Shown here: piece by piece, positions 24,620 to 33,376 of the stretch
Layout of the letters: each line of letters begins with the position of its first letter
Position numbering within the stretch: position 1 is the first letter of the stretch
Source of the DNA: an uncultured Bacteroidota bacterium
GTDB lineage: Bacteria > Bacteroidota > Bacteroidia > Bacteroidales > GWA2-32-17
DNA length: 64,000 nucleotides
Reading direction: 5' to 3'
Assembly (NCBI GenBank): GCA_903837285.1
Contig: CAILUD010000100.1
Coordinates: forward strand, 1 to 64,000
Notes under the pieces: generated by a model
What the model was told of the DNA's origin: nothing
The model's input: the letters and a program-made list of their open reading frames with translations, nothing else
The model's database searches: none
Position numbers and translations under genes: made by a program

Positions 24620-26809
24620 TTAATGATTTACTATAAATTTTTTAATTGAAAAACTATTGGCATTCGAGTATTTTAAAAGATATATTCCGTTGCTTAATAG
24701 TTTAGTGTTTATTGTTTCACCATTAAAATTATTATTTTCAAATACAATCTCTCCGGTTGTATTCATAATTTGAATTCTGTTATTTTTATTTTCTTTGGGG
24801 TAGCTAATTGTTAAATAATCAGCAGCTGGATTTGGATAAATATAAATATTATTTGTTTCTGAATTAATTACATTGCTATTTGTTAGCGGTGAATTACTCT
24901 GTTCTATTAAATATGCATGAATTCTTAAAAATGGCTCTGTATGTGAACCATTATTATAGCCAGTATTAAGTAAGTTAGTGTAATTCTGAAGTACATAATC
25001 TATAATTAAATTCTGTCCTGCTGTATATTTACCAGCCAGATTAAATGTATTTGGTTGTACATCTTGTCCTGGACACCAGCCTGCGCGCGAATAAGTATAT
25101 GTTCCACTTTGAGGCGAACAGCTATTAGTAGCACAATCTGTTTTCCATAAAACATGTGCAGCATCTTGTACTCCATCAAGCCATAAATAATTTGTAATGT
25201 TTTTAAATTCTGCAGCATTATCGGTGTTTGCCTGCCCATGCCCAGTTGAAGTAATTCTAACTTTTAAATCTTGCGTAGCTGATGGAATATTTATAGTTTG
25301 AGCAGGAAGGTCATATGAAATTCCAGGATCGCCATAAACCAGATAATTATTATTCCAAAGCGGAATAGCTTGACTATACTGATAAGCCGGAATGCCGGGT
25401 ATTAATTCAAGCTGAACATTAACTAACCAACCCGAAGCTCCCCAAACCTGAACGTATGACTCAAATATTGTGCTCCCTGTTAGCATGCTTTTAAAGTCGG
25501 TTATGTCAAATGTCCAGCCGCCACAAGCTACACCAAAAGGAGTAATATATCTTGCAATCTCATATCTGTTTCCGTTTTTTAAAATATTTATTTGTGCTGC
25601 CTGATCCCATGGATCGCATCCGCCGGCTGGACAAGTAAGGTTTACATGAAGTAATATCTGGCTGTAATTATCAAAACTTTCGGGCATGTAAATAGGGGCA
25701 ATGTGAGTTTGACCTGCAGCACCAAAATTATGCTGCACATGATCAAAAAGTAAAGTAGATTCAACCTGCTGAATTGTTTTTGTAATAGTATCGTTAATAT
25801 TACTGTTGTCGCCTGATTTAGTTGTCCATGCTTTAAATGTGTATGAGCTTAATGATGAAAGATCTTCAGTTCCTGAAAAGGTGTACACATAGGTTTCAAA
25901 GGCATTAATAGTAACATTTGCTGTCTCGGTTTTTACTGTACCTCCGTTTATTTTGTAACTTACATCAAAGTTGCTGATGTTTGAACTAGTATAATTTTTT
26001 ATTTCAATTTTAATTGTTTCTGCATTTGTAAAGCCAGGGCCAATCATACTTGGAGATGCAATTCCAATTACACCAATGTCGTTTACAGGAACAATAAATC
26101 CCTGTACCCAGTCGGTTGCTGCATCCATGTTTAATAATGTTGCATTATTCCCATTAGGTGATATGTCTGTAGCTGTAGTTCCTGTACCTTGGTTGAAGTT
26201 CCAATAAGCAACAAGTCCTGTTTCGCTTCCTGTTAATTCTTGAATGTAATTTGTCAGAATTTCTGCTTGTGTGCGGGCAACATTCCAGATTCTTACTTCA
26301 TCAATCTGCCCATTAATAAGTCTTCCTGTCCATGTTGGATTGTCACCTAGAAACATTGCTGTGCCGGTTGATGTGTTATGTGTGCCAGTTGTTACATTTG
26401 TTGCTTGAAGAATGCCATTAATATAAACTTTTACTGTATTGCCGTCATATACCCCTGCAACATGATACCATTGATTAATGCCCATAACTGATGGAGATGT
26501 TGCTGCAACCCATGCATTATTAATAGATACAGAAAATTCAACTTTGCCACTTTGTCCAACTGTAAACGCATAACCTCTGTCTGGTGAAGTGGCTTGTTTA
26601 CCAATTAAGGTACTTGATGAAACAGAGCTTCCCCAAACATCTATTTTAATCCACATTTCAACAGACAATGCTCCTGTAGGGTTTAGTTCAGGTGCATCAC
26701 TAACACCCAATTTATCATTAACACCATCAAGGTCGAGGGCAAAATTTTGTGCATTTAAAAAATAGTTAAATGCAAAAATGCAGGTTATTAAAACTAAAAA
26801 GTTTTTCAT
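24620..26809 (-). CDS. LamG + PNGase F-like secreted amidase with T9SS type A sorting domain
   Basis: 729 residues. A signal peptide (1-20) is followed by a LamG/concanavalin-like domain (about 22-210) and a linker. A region of ~300 residues then matches peptide-N-glycosidase F: CPAGGCDPWDQAAQ followed by YEIARYITPFGV and DITDFKSMLTG, then ITSTGHGQANTDNAAEF and YSRAGWCPG. The Asp after Cys in CDPWD and the Glu in NAAEF fall where I recall PNGase F keeping catalytic acids. That alignment is from memory. The enzyme would release whole N-glycans by cutting the Asn side-chain amide. The last ~75 residues (IYIYPNPAADYLTI... LLKYSNANSFSIKKFIV) are a type A T9SS signal. It is the last gene of the SusCD operon. 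Confidence 0.85.
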   Translation of the reverse strand: MKNFLVLITCIFAFNYFLNAQNFALDLDGVNDKLGVSDAPELNPTGALSVEMWIKIDVWGSSVSSSTLIGKQATSPDRGYAFTVGQSGKVEFSVSINNAWVAATSPSVMGINQWYHVAGVYDGNTVKVYINGILQATNVTTGTHNTSTGTAMFLGDNPTWTGRLINGQIDEVRIWNVARTQAEILTNYIQELTGSETGLVAYWNFNQGTGTTATDISPNGNNATLLNMDAATDWVQGFIVPVNDIGVIGIASPSMIGPGFTNAETIKIEIKNYTSSNISNFDVSYKINGGTVKTETANVTINAFETYVYTFSGTEDLSSLSSYTFKAWTTKSGDNSNINDTITKTIQQVESTLLFDHVQHNFGAAGQTHIAPIYMPESFDNYSQILLHVNLTCPAGGCDPWDQAAQINILKNGNRYEIARYITPFGVACGGWTFDITDFKSMLTGSTIFESYVQVWGASGWLVNVQLELIPGIPAYQYSQAIPLWNNNYLVYGDPGISYDLPAQTINIPSATQDLKVRITSTGHGQANTDNAAEFKNITNYLWLDGVQDAAHVLWKTDCATNSCSPQSGTYTYSRAGWCPGQDVQPNTFNLAGKYTAGQNLIIDYVLQNYTNLLNTGYNNGSHTEPFLRIHAYLIEQSNSPLTNSNVINSETNNIYIYPNPAADYLTISYPKENKNNRIQIMNTTGEIVFENNNFNGETINTKLLSNGIYLLKYSNANSFSIKKFIVNH

Positions 26810-26818
26810 GATGTTTAT

Positions 26819-28321
26819 TTATTTTATTAGTATTTTTTGAGTTTTTATTGAATCTTTATAAATTACATTAACAATGTGTAATCCTGATCTAAGTTCCATA
26901 ATATCAATAGTTATGTTATTTGAGTTACAATTAGTATTTTTAACTAATTTGCCATAACTATCGTAAATAATTATTTGTGTGTTTTCAGCATTGTCAATGT
27001 TAATATAATTATCTGCCGGTACAGGATAAATTTTAATATTGTTTAATATTTCATTATTTGAAATATCTGAAGTATGTCCCGCTAATCTGGTGCTCCCGTG
27101 TCCCAATGTGTAATAGCCATCAGTTAATTGTATGTTGTTAAAAATAATTGAATTATTATACACTATGCTTGCACAATATATAGGAATGAATTTTTCGGAT
27201 GTATTATCCCATTTTAAAAGTGAATATAATGTGTCAGGTCTGTTTGATGGAATTGCTGTGCCGCCTGCAGCAGCTTCTGTTAAATTAAAAACTAATTGAT
27301 TTAGAACAACGTTACCACCTTGATTTAAATACCAGACTCTGTTCATTCTTTTAAAATCTGAAGGAGCAATTACAGGTATATTTGTTATTGAAGTACCTGC
27401 TGAATCATTATGTCCAAAAATAACATATTTGCTAAATTCCTTGTTCTGAATTTTTGCAATTGCGGATAATCCATTATTTGTAAGTGCATATGAATATTGA
27501 GTTGCACTTTTGCCAAACCATGCTCCGTTTATTTCATGCATATTATACATTAGCGAATCGCCAACAGGTGCTTCAGAATTTTTCCATGAAAAGCATGGGT
27601 GACCATATTGTTTAATAATGCCATTTAAATTGTTTGGCGATTTATCATAAAAAACAGAATCTATTGAATTGTTAAAAGAATAATTTGCAACCAAACCAGG
27701 TTCATTTCCTTTTAATTCTTTATGTAAATATTCTTTTAATTGGGTTTGTGTTTTGGCAACATTCCAAACTCTTATTTCGTCAAGGCTTCCGTAAAATAAG
27801 TAAGCATAGTCCCATGGTGCCCGACCAATAATAAAAGGAGTTGTTCCTTGCGAAATCGGATTTTGTGGGAATATTGTTATTTCGCCTACATTTTCACCAT
27901 TCATGTAATTTATCATTTGGCCAGTAGAAGAATAGGTTGTTGCCAAATGCACCCAAGCAGAATCTAATGGTAGCGGGCCAGTTCCTGATGATGGTATTTG
28001 TTGTGATGTTGGGTTTGAAATTTCGGTATAAATATTTAAATTTTGAAATCCCATAACATAACCATCGTTAAGTGCAGGCGATAATTTTCCCATTATTTTT
28101 CTGTTTTCACCAAATGTGAAAGCCTTTACCCATACTTCTAGTGTGATTTCGTTACCAGTATTAAATAAAGGGTTGTTAGCGCAATCTCCATGCAAGTCAG
28201 GTTGACCGTTAGTGTTCCAAATGTTATAATCGTTGTTGTAACATTTTCCTGAAGAGTTAGTTTGAGCATAACATGAAAATGTTAATACAAAAACAAAATG
28301 TAATAATAAATATTTCTTCAT
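26819..28321 (-). CDS. LamG-domain secreted protein with T9SS type A sorting domain
   Basis: 500 residues. A signal peptide (1-19, ending CYAQ) precedes a LamG/concanavalin-like domain of about 200 residues (NEITLEVWVKAFTF, FYGSLDEIRVWNVAKTQTQL). A middle part of unknown type follows. The C-terminal type A sorting domain reads IKIYPVPADNYINI and ends SIKTQKILIK. LamG domains bind carbohydrate or protein, and no catalytic residues are seen. The N-terminal half is clearly related to that of the next gene, which suggests an old duplication. The position between susD and the PNGase F-like gene, with gaps of 6 and 9 bp, places it in the same glycoconjugate-binding operon. Confidence 0.85.
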   Translation of the reverse strand: MKKYLLLHFVFVLTFSCYAQTNSSGKCYNNDYNIWNTNGQPDLHGDCANNPLFNTGNEITLEVWVKAFTFGENRKIMGKLSPALNDGYVMGFQNLNIYTEISNPTSQQIPSSGTGPLPLDSAWVHLATTYSSTGQMINYMNGENVGEITIFPQNPISQGTTPFIIGRAPWDYAYLFYGSLDEIRVWNVAKTQTQLKEYLHKELKGNEPGLVANYSFNNSIDSVFYDKSPNNLNGIIKQYGHPCFSWKNSEAPVGDSLMYNMHEINGAWFGKSATQYSYALTNNGLSAIAKIQNKEFSKYVIFGHNDSAGTSITNIPVIAPSDFKRMNRVWYLNQGGNVVLNQLVFNLTEAAAGGTAIPSNRPDTLYSLLKWDNTSEKFIPIYCASIVYNNSIIFNNIQLTDGYYTLGHGSTRLAGHTSDISNNEILNNIKIYPVPADNYINIDNAENTQIIIYDSYGKLVKNTNCNSNNITIDIMELRSGLHIVNVIYKDSIKTQKILIK

Positions 28322-28327
28322 GTTTTA

Positions 28328-29827
28328 TTAATTTTTATCCCACCATATTTTAGTTGAACCATTATCTGCTCCTTGATTGGCTATAGCATTCGCTACATTT
28401 TGTCCATTATATGAATATTCAGATGTAGGATAGCTTAATCTTACAGGGAGATTTGAATTATTAATTGGAGATCCATCATAGTTTTTTAATACTGGAAATC
28501 CTGTTCTTCTATATTCGCTATATGCTTCGTAACCATTTTCAAAAGCAAAAAGTATCCATTTTTGAGTGATGATTTCCTCAAGTGAAACCGGTTGTAAATT
28601 GTTAATATAATTATCAATTTCGGTATTAGAAATGTGAGTTGAGGTATCGCCATAAGTAACTTTAAAATCCATGTCTGCACGAACTCCTTCTTCATAAAAA
28701 GATTGAGCATTCCCAGGCCAGTAGCCATCTAATGCAGCTTCTGCTTTTAAAAAACATACTTCAGAATAACTTATAAGAACTCCGGGTGTGTTATTTCTCA
28801 AGAACCAACTTCCTATTGGTGAAATATCACCCCAAGAACCATCATCATAAGGATCAAAACTATCCCATATTGTTGAGTTGTTAGGTACAAGATTGGGAAC
28901 GCCTTTGTATTTGTCAAACCAAGGAAGTGATTGCGAGAGGGGTGAAGTTCTTAAATATACTGATTTCCTAGGATCATTACTATTTAATAACAAATCAACA
29001 AGAAATTTACTTGGGTTGTTTTGTTCAACTGCCTGGGCAATAAAATATGCACCGTATAAATCATTTTTTTTGAATTGATTATATGGAAACAATGCCGAAA
29101 AAGAATTATTAGTTATTAAATCAGCATTTTTAAGTTCGTTAATTTCAGTTTGATATTTTGCATTATCAGCATATTTAATTCTTATTGCAAGCCTTAATCT
29201 TAATGAATTTGCAAATACTTTCCATTTATTAATGTCACCATTGTATATAAGATCTGAATTTGAAGAGAAAAATGGGAGAGAGGCATCAAATTGGTTTGCT
29301 GCTTCTTTTAATTCTTTTAGCATATCGTAATAAATGTCTTTCTGATTGTCGTATTCCGGTGTGAAATTTAGATTATTCATTCCTCCTAAAGCATTTGAAT
29401 AAGGTATGTTTCCCCATAAATCAGTAAGGCGGTGGAATAAAAAGACTTTCCATATACGGGCAGCTGCAATTTTATTTTTCGCGGTTGCATCATTACCAAT
29501 ATTATTAATAAGTTGCTGAATGTTTGCTAAACCTTGTGTATATTGTTCTGTCCAGAATGCATCTTTACCACTTGGCATTATATATTCTTTTCCTGGTTCT
29601 ACACCACCTCTGGTTGCCAGATACATATTCCAGTTCATTATACTCCATTGTTCAAGTGTAACGTCGGAATTGTAATTACTTACACCTTGTTTTAACGAAT
29701 AAATAAATAAATTTTCAGGATTTGTTGAAGTCTGATCGTTTGGATTAACATTTAAATCAGCAAGATCTTTAACGCATGAACTTGTTAGTATTAATGCTGA
29801 AAACAATATGTATATAAAATTTCTCAT
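28328..29827 (-). CDS. SusD/RagB-like outer-membrane lipoprotein
   Basis: 499 residues. A lipoprotein signal with lipobox LTSSC puts the acylated cysteine at residue 18. It is followed by DLADLNVNPNDQTSTNPENL, the typical start of the SusD-like group. Helical TPR-like repeats follow, with conserved patterns such as RIWKVFLFHRLTDLWGNIPYS and SEVCFLKAEAAL. SusD proteins sit on the cell surface, close the top of the SusC barrel and bind the oligomer to be imported. The gene begins 11 bp after susC, as usual. Confidence 0.95.
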   Translation of the reverse strand: MRNFIYILFSALILTSSCVKDLADLNVNPNDQTSTNPENLFIYSLKQGVSNYNSDVTLEQWSIMNWNMYLATRGGVEPGKEYIMPSGKDAFWTEQYTQGLANIQQLINNIGNDATAKNKIAAARIWKVFLFHRLTDLWGNIPYSNALGGMNNLNFTPEYDNQKDIYYDMLKELKEAANQFDASLPFFSSNSDLIYNGDINKWKVFANSLRLRLAIRIKYADNAKYQTEINELKNADLITNNSFSALFPYNQFKKNDLYGAYFIAQAVEQNNPSKFLVDLLLNSNDPRKSVYLRTSPLSQSLPWFDKYKGVPNLVPNNSTIWDSFDPYDDGSWGDISPIGSWFLRNNTPGVLISYSEVCFLKAEAALDGYWPGNAQSFYEEGVRADMDFKVTYGDTSTHISNTEIDNYINNLQPVSLEEIITQKWILFAFENGYEAYSEYRRTGFPVLKNYDGSPINNSNLPVRLSYPTSEYSYNGQNVANAIANQGADNGSTKIWWDKN

Positions 29828-29838
29828 TTTTTTATGTT

Positions 29839-32800
29839 TTAAAATTTTATATTAATATTAATTCCAATACTTCTTCTTCCCGGATAGGAGTATAATTCAT
29901 AGCCTTGTCCGTTGCCATTTGTGAAAAATGATTCGGGATCAATATTCGGAACTTTACTATATATTAACCAAAGATTTCTGCCATATACAGCAACTGTAAA
30001 TTCCTTAATTTTAATTTTGTTAAACCATTTTTCTGGTAATTTATAAGATATTGTGAGTTCTCTTAATTTTACATAACTGGCATCGTAAACAAATGGTTCG
30101 TGAATCTCATTTGTCCAGCTCGAAAACTGATCCCAATAAAGCTGAGGATTAACATATGTGCTATTTGTTTGGCCACTTACATCAACTCCATTAATTATAG
30201 TTCCTGCCTGATAAACACCTTCAGCCAGATAACCACCTGTTGGTGTCCAGTTATTAGGTGATATACCGGCTTCTTCTCTTGCTTTTTCTGATGTATACCA
30301 TTCTTCTCTTCCTTCAAGAGTTTCTTTAAAGTTACCTGAATATCCATATCCATACATGTTTGAGCCAGCAAACATTTCTCCTCCTATTTGAGCATCAACT
30401 AGAAATGAAAAGGTAATATTTTTAATTGTAAAATTATTTAAGAGTGATAATTTAAAATCGGGATTAATGTTACCTAATATTTTAGGTACACTATCCTTTA
30501 TATACATTCCGTTTTCATTTAATAATTTATTTCCATTATTATCTCTTAAAATTGCATTACCTACGATATCTCCGTATGGGTTGCCTGGTCGTGCTTCAAT
30601 ACTTAATCCCCAATGTTCTAACAAAACGTACTTTTCAACTCCATTAGTTAATTTTACTACTAATGAATTATTTTTTGTGTAATTTAATATGCTATTCCAT
30701 GTGAATTTATCTTTTTTAATAATGTCTGCTTTTAATTGTATTTCAATACCTTTATTTTGAATATTTCCTGCATTTATTAAGGCAGCACTATAACCTGAAG
30801 TTGAAGATACAGGTGCTCTGATTATCTGATTAAATGAATTTGTTTTATAGTATGTTAAATCTATTCCAATTCTATTAGAAAATAATCTTATATCTGATCC
30901 AATTTCATTTGATATAAGTTTTTCGGGTAGTAATGATTTTGAAGGTACTACATTAACAATATATGCCCAGGTTCCGTATCCTTCGGTATTGTTAGTGTCT
31001 AATATATATGTAGGTTCCAACTGATATGGGTCAGTATCATTACCAACTCCTGCACGCGATAATCTTATTTTTCCATATGTTATTTTACCTTTTGTTAATT
31101 TATCTAAATTAAATAAATCAGAATAAACAAATCCAATATTTACTGATGGGTAGAAATAAGAGTTGTTTGCTTTCGGTAATGTTGAAGACCAATCGTTTCT
31201 TCCTGTAACTTCAAGAAATAAGTAGTGTTTCATGTCAATTTGTGCCGAACCATATACTGAATTTATAGCTTTTTTGTATAAAGTATTTCTTTGGCTAATT
31301 GGTTGTTTGCTGTTTTCAAGTGAATATACAAAAGGTTCGCTTATTCCTCCATTAGTGTTTGCATCAAAAATTTCTGATTTCTGATACATCGCATTTCCTC
31401 CTATGTTTGCTGTTAATGTGTAATTTTTATTTATTTCTTTTTGATAAGAAAGAAGGGCATCTGAATTAATTTGAAGTTGTTTCTTTTTGCTTTCGCTATA
31501 ACTACCTAAAGAGCTTATTAGCCCATTCAGCGCTTGTCTGTTCCAGAAATTGTGGACAGAATAATCAGGAGCGGTTCTTAATAATAAACTAATGTTTTTA
31601 GATAATTGATAATTTAAAAAGATATTTCCAAATGTACGATCTTTTATGTCCTGATTTAATTCAAATTCTTTATTCCAGTATGGATTTGTTTGCCATTGCC
31701 AGTTCATATACCAGGTTTGTTCTTTACCGTTAGAGTCCATTAAATTATCTTCTAATGACTGATCGCTTATGTTTCTAGGCATCATAATGTAGTTTCTGCT
31801 AACATTAGTATGAGAATCTGAAAGACCTAGACGGTTTTTTGCTTTTTGCCTAACATAAGAAACAAAACCGTTTAATTTTATTTTATCAGAAAGTTTAACT
31901 GTGCTATTTAATCCAACATTTGTTCTAGAAACGGATGTTCCTGGGACAATGTCATTATTTCTTAAATCGGCAAACGTAAAACGGAATGTTCTTTTTTCTT
32001 TACCACCTTCAATAGAAAATGAATTGTTTGATGTTATACCATTTCTGAAAAAATCTCTATAGTTTTTTGGCTGAGGAGAAAAAGTGCTTTCTTTTCCATC
32101 CCAGTCGATAATTTTTTGATCTTCCATTTTTGGTCCCCAACTCCCAAAAGCTGATGAACTTGTAGCATCATATTCATAAATATTATCTGAATTTAATCTC
32201 CAGCAACCTTCAAATTTCCCATTTCTACCTGCACCATAAGTATTTTGAAAATCACTTAAAATATATGGCATATCAATGCTTGTGCTTGTGTTAAAAACAA
32301 TGGCGATATTCTTACTAGCTTTTCCTTTTTTAGTTGTTATAAGTATAACTCCATTTGCTGCTCTAGATCCATACAATGCTGATGCACTTGCTCCCTTTAA
32401 AACAGAGATACTTTCTATATCATCAGGATTTATATCAGAAACTCCGTTGCCATAATCTGTTCCTCCCCATGTATTTTCTGAGCTTGATGTAGTTGAATTA
32501 TTTATTGGCACTCCGTCAACAACAATTAATGCCTGATTATCATTAAAGGAGTTATTTCCTCTTAACACTATTCTACTTGATGAACCAGCCCCTCCATTTG
32601 TTGATGATACATTAAGTCCTGCAACTTTTCCTGATAAACTATTTATTACACTTAATTCTTTAGCTGTTTGTAATTCGTCGCCTTTTACTTCCTGAATTGA
32701 ATAGCCAAGAGATTTTTTTTCTCGCTTAACACCTAAAGCAGTAACTACAACTTCGTTTATTAACTGAACATCTGGTTTTAGTTTAATGTTTATATTATTT

Positions 32801-33075
32801 CTATTATTAATGGGAATAATCTGGCTTTTATAACTTATTAAAGAAAAAACTAATGTGTCTTTCAACGAAACGTTAGTAAGAATATATTTACCATCAATAT
32901 CAGTGTTTGTTCCTTTTTTTGTTCCTTTTACAATTACATTGACTCCAGGAATAGATAAATTATCTTCACTAGAAGTAATAACTCCTGATACAGAAATTGT
33001 TTGCCCAAAAATTTCGTTTATTGTAAATAATAAAACAATTAATAATAAGCTTTTTACAAAAAATATTTTTTGCAT
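29839..33075 (-). CDS. SusC/RagA-family TonB-dependent outer-membrane transporter
   Basis: 1078 residues. A signal peptide (1-24) is followed by a carboxypeptidase-regulatory-like domain (about 25-105: ISVSGVITSSEDNLSIPGVN) and a TonB plug (about 110-245, with VLKGASASALYGSRAANGVI). The rest is a beta barrel ending in GRRSIGININIKF. It imports oligomers captured by SusD using TonB energy. It is first in the operon susC-susD-LamG-PNGase F-like. The downstream enzyme suggests glycopeptides or N-glycans as cargo. No sigma/anti-sigma pair or hybrid regulator is next to it, so control is not evident. Confidence 0.96.
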   Translation of the reverse strand: MQKIFFVKSLLLIVLLFTINEIFGQTISVSGVITSSEDNLSIPGVNVIVKGTKKGTNTDIDGKYILTNVSLKDTLVFSLISYKSQIIPINNRNNINIKLKPDVQLINEVVVTALGVKREKKSLGYSIQEVKGDELQTAKELSVINSLSGKVAGLNVSSTNGGAGSSSRIVLRGNNSFNDNQALIVVDGVPINNSTTSSSENTWGGTDYGNGVSDINPDDIESISVLKGASASALYGSRAANGVILITTKKGKASKNIAIVFNTSTSIDMPYILSDFQNTYGAGRNGKFEGCWRLNSDNIYEYDATSSSAFGSWGPKMEDQKIIDWDGKESTFSPQPKNYRDFFRNGITSNNSFSIEGGKEKRTFRFTFADLRNNDIVPGTSVSRTNVGLNSTVKLSDKIKLNGFVSYVRQKAKNRLGLSDSHTNVSRNYIMMPRNISDQSLEDNLMDSNGKEQTWYMNWQWQTNPYWNKEFELNQDIKDRTFGNIFLNYQLSKNISLLLRTAPDYSVHNFWNRQALNGLISSLGSYSESKKKQLQINSDALLSYQKEINKNYTLTANIGGNAMYQKSEIFDANTNGGISEPFVYSLENSKQPISQRNTLYKKAINSVYGSAQIDMKHYLFLEVTGRNDWSSTLPKANNSYFYPSVNIGFVYSDLFNLDKLTKGKITYGKIRLSRAGVGNDTDPYQLEPTYILDTNNTEGYGTWAYIVNVVPSKSLLPEKLISNEIGSDIRLFSNRIGIDLTYYKTNSFNQIIRAPVSSTSGYSAALINAGNIQNKGIEIQLKADIIKKDKFTWNSILNYTKNNSLVVKLTNGVEKYVLLEHWGLSIEARPGNPYGDIVGNAILRDNNGNKLLNENGMYIKDSVPKILGNINPDFKLSLLNNFTIKNITFSFLVDAQIGGEMFAGSNMYGYGYSGNFKETLEGREEWYTSEKAREEAGISPNNWTPTGGYLAEGVYQAGTIINGVDVSGQTNSTYVNPQLYWDQFSSWTNEIHEPFVYDASYVKLRELTISYKLPEKWFNKIKIKEFTVAVYGRNLWLIYSKVPNIDPESFFTNGNGQGYELYSYPGRRSIGININIKF

Positions 33076-33230
33076 TTATAGTATCAATTTTTAGGTTGTA
33101 AACTCTCCATATTTCAAATTATCACTAAATCGATTTAGTATTTTGATTAAAAAAAACGAATTTGTTTTTGGTTATAGTTATTTAAATCAAATTATTACAC
33201 ATTAGTTTTTGTTATAATTTAACGTATATG

Positions 33231-33238
33231 CAAAAATA
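33231..33238 (-). promoter_or_regulatory. Candidate -7 element for the susC operon
   Basis: The minus strand reads TATTTTTG, matching TAnnTTTG, about 155 bases before the susC start. No good -33 TTTG is visible. Apart from this and the hairpin at 33321-33354, the gene-free stretch 33076-33376 shows nothing. Confidence 0.35.
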
Positions 33239-33320
33239 TAAAATATTTTCACATTAATAGTTTTTAATTTAGAATTTTGAAATAATATATTGTAAAAGAT
33301 TAATTATTAGCAATATAAAA

Positions 33321-33354
33321 TCACCTCTAAATAGTGGTTGATATTTAGAGGTGA
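33321..33354 (-). terminator. Terminator of the adhesin/PorP/PorE-like operon
   Basis: A perfect 12-bp stem (33321-33332 with 33343-33354) with a ten-base loop lies 22 bases after the OmpA gene stop. On the minus strand it is followed by TTTTATATTG. Confidence 0.7.
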
Positions 33355-33376
33355 CAAATTAATAATAACTGTATTT

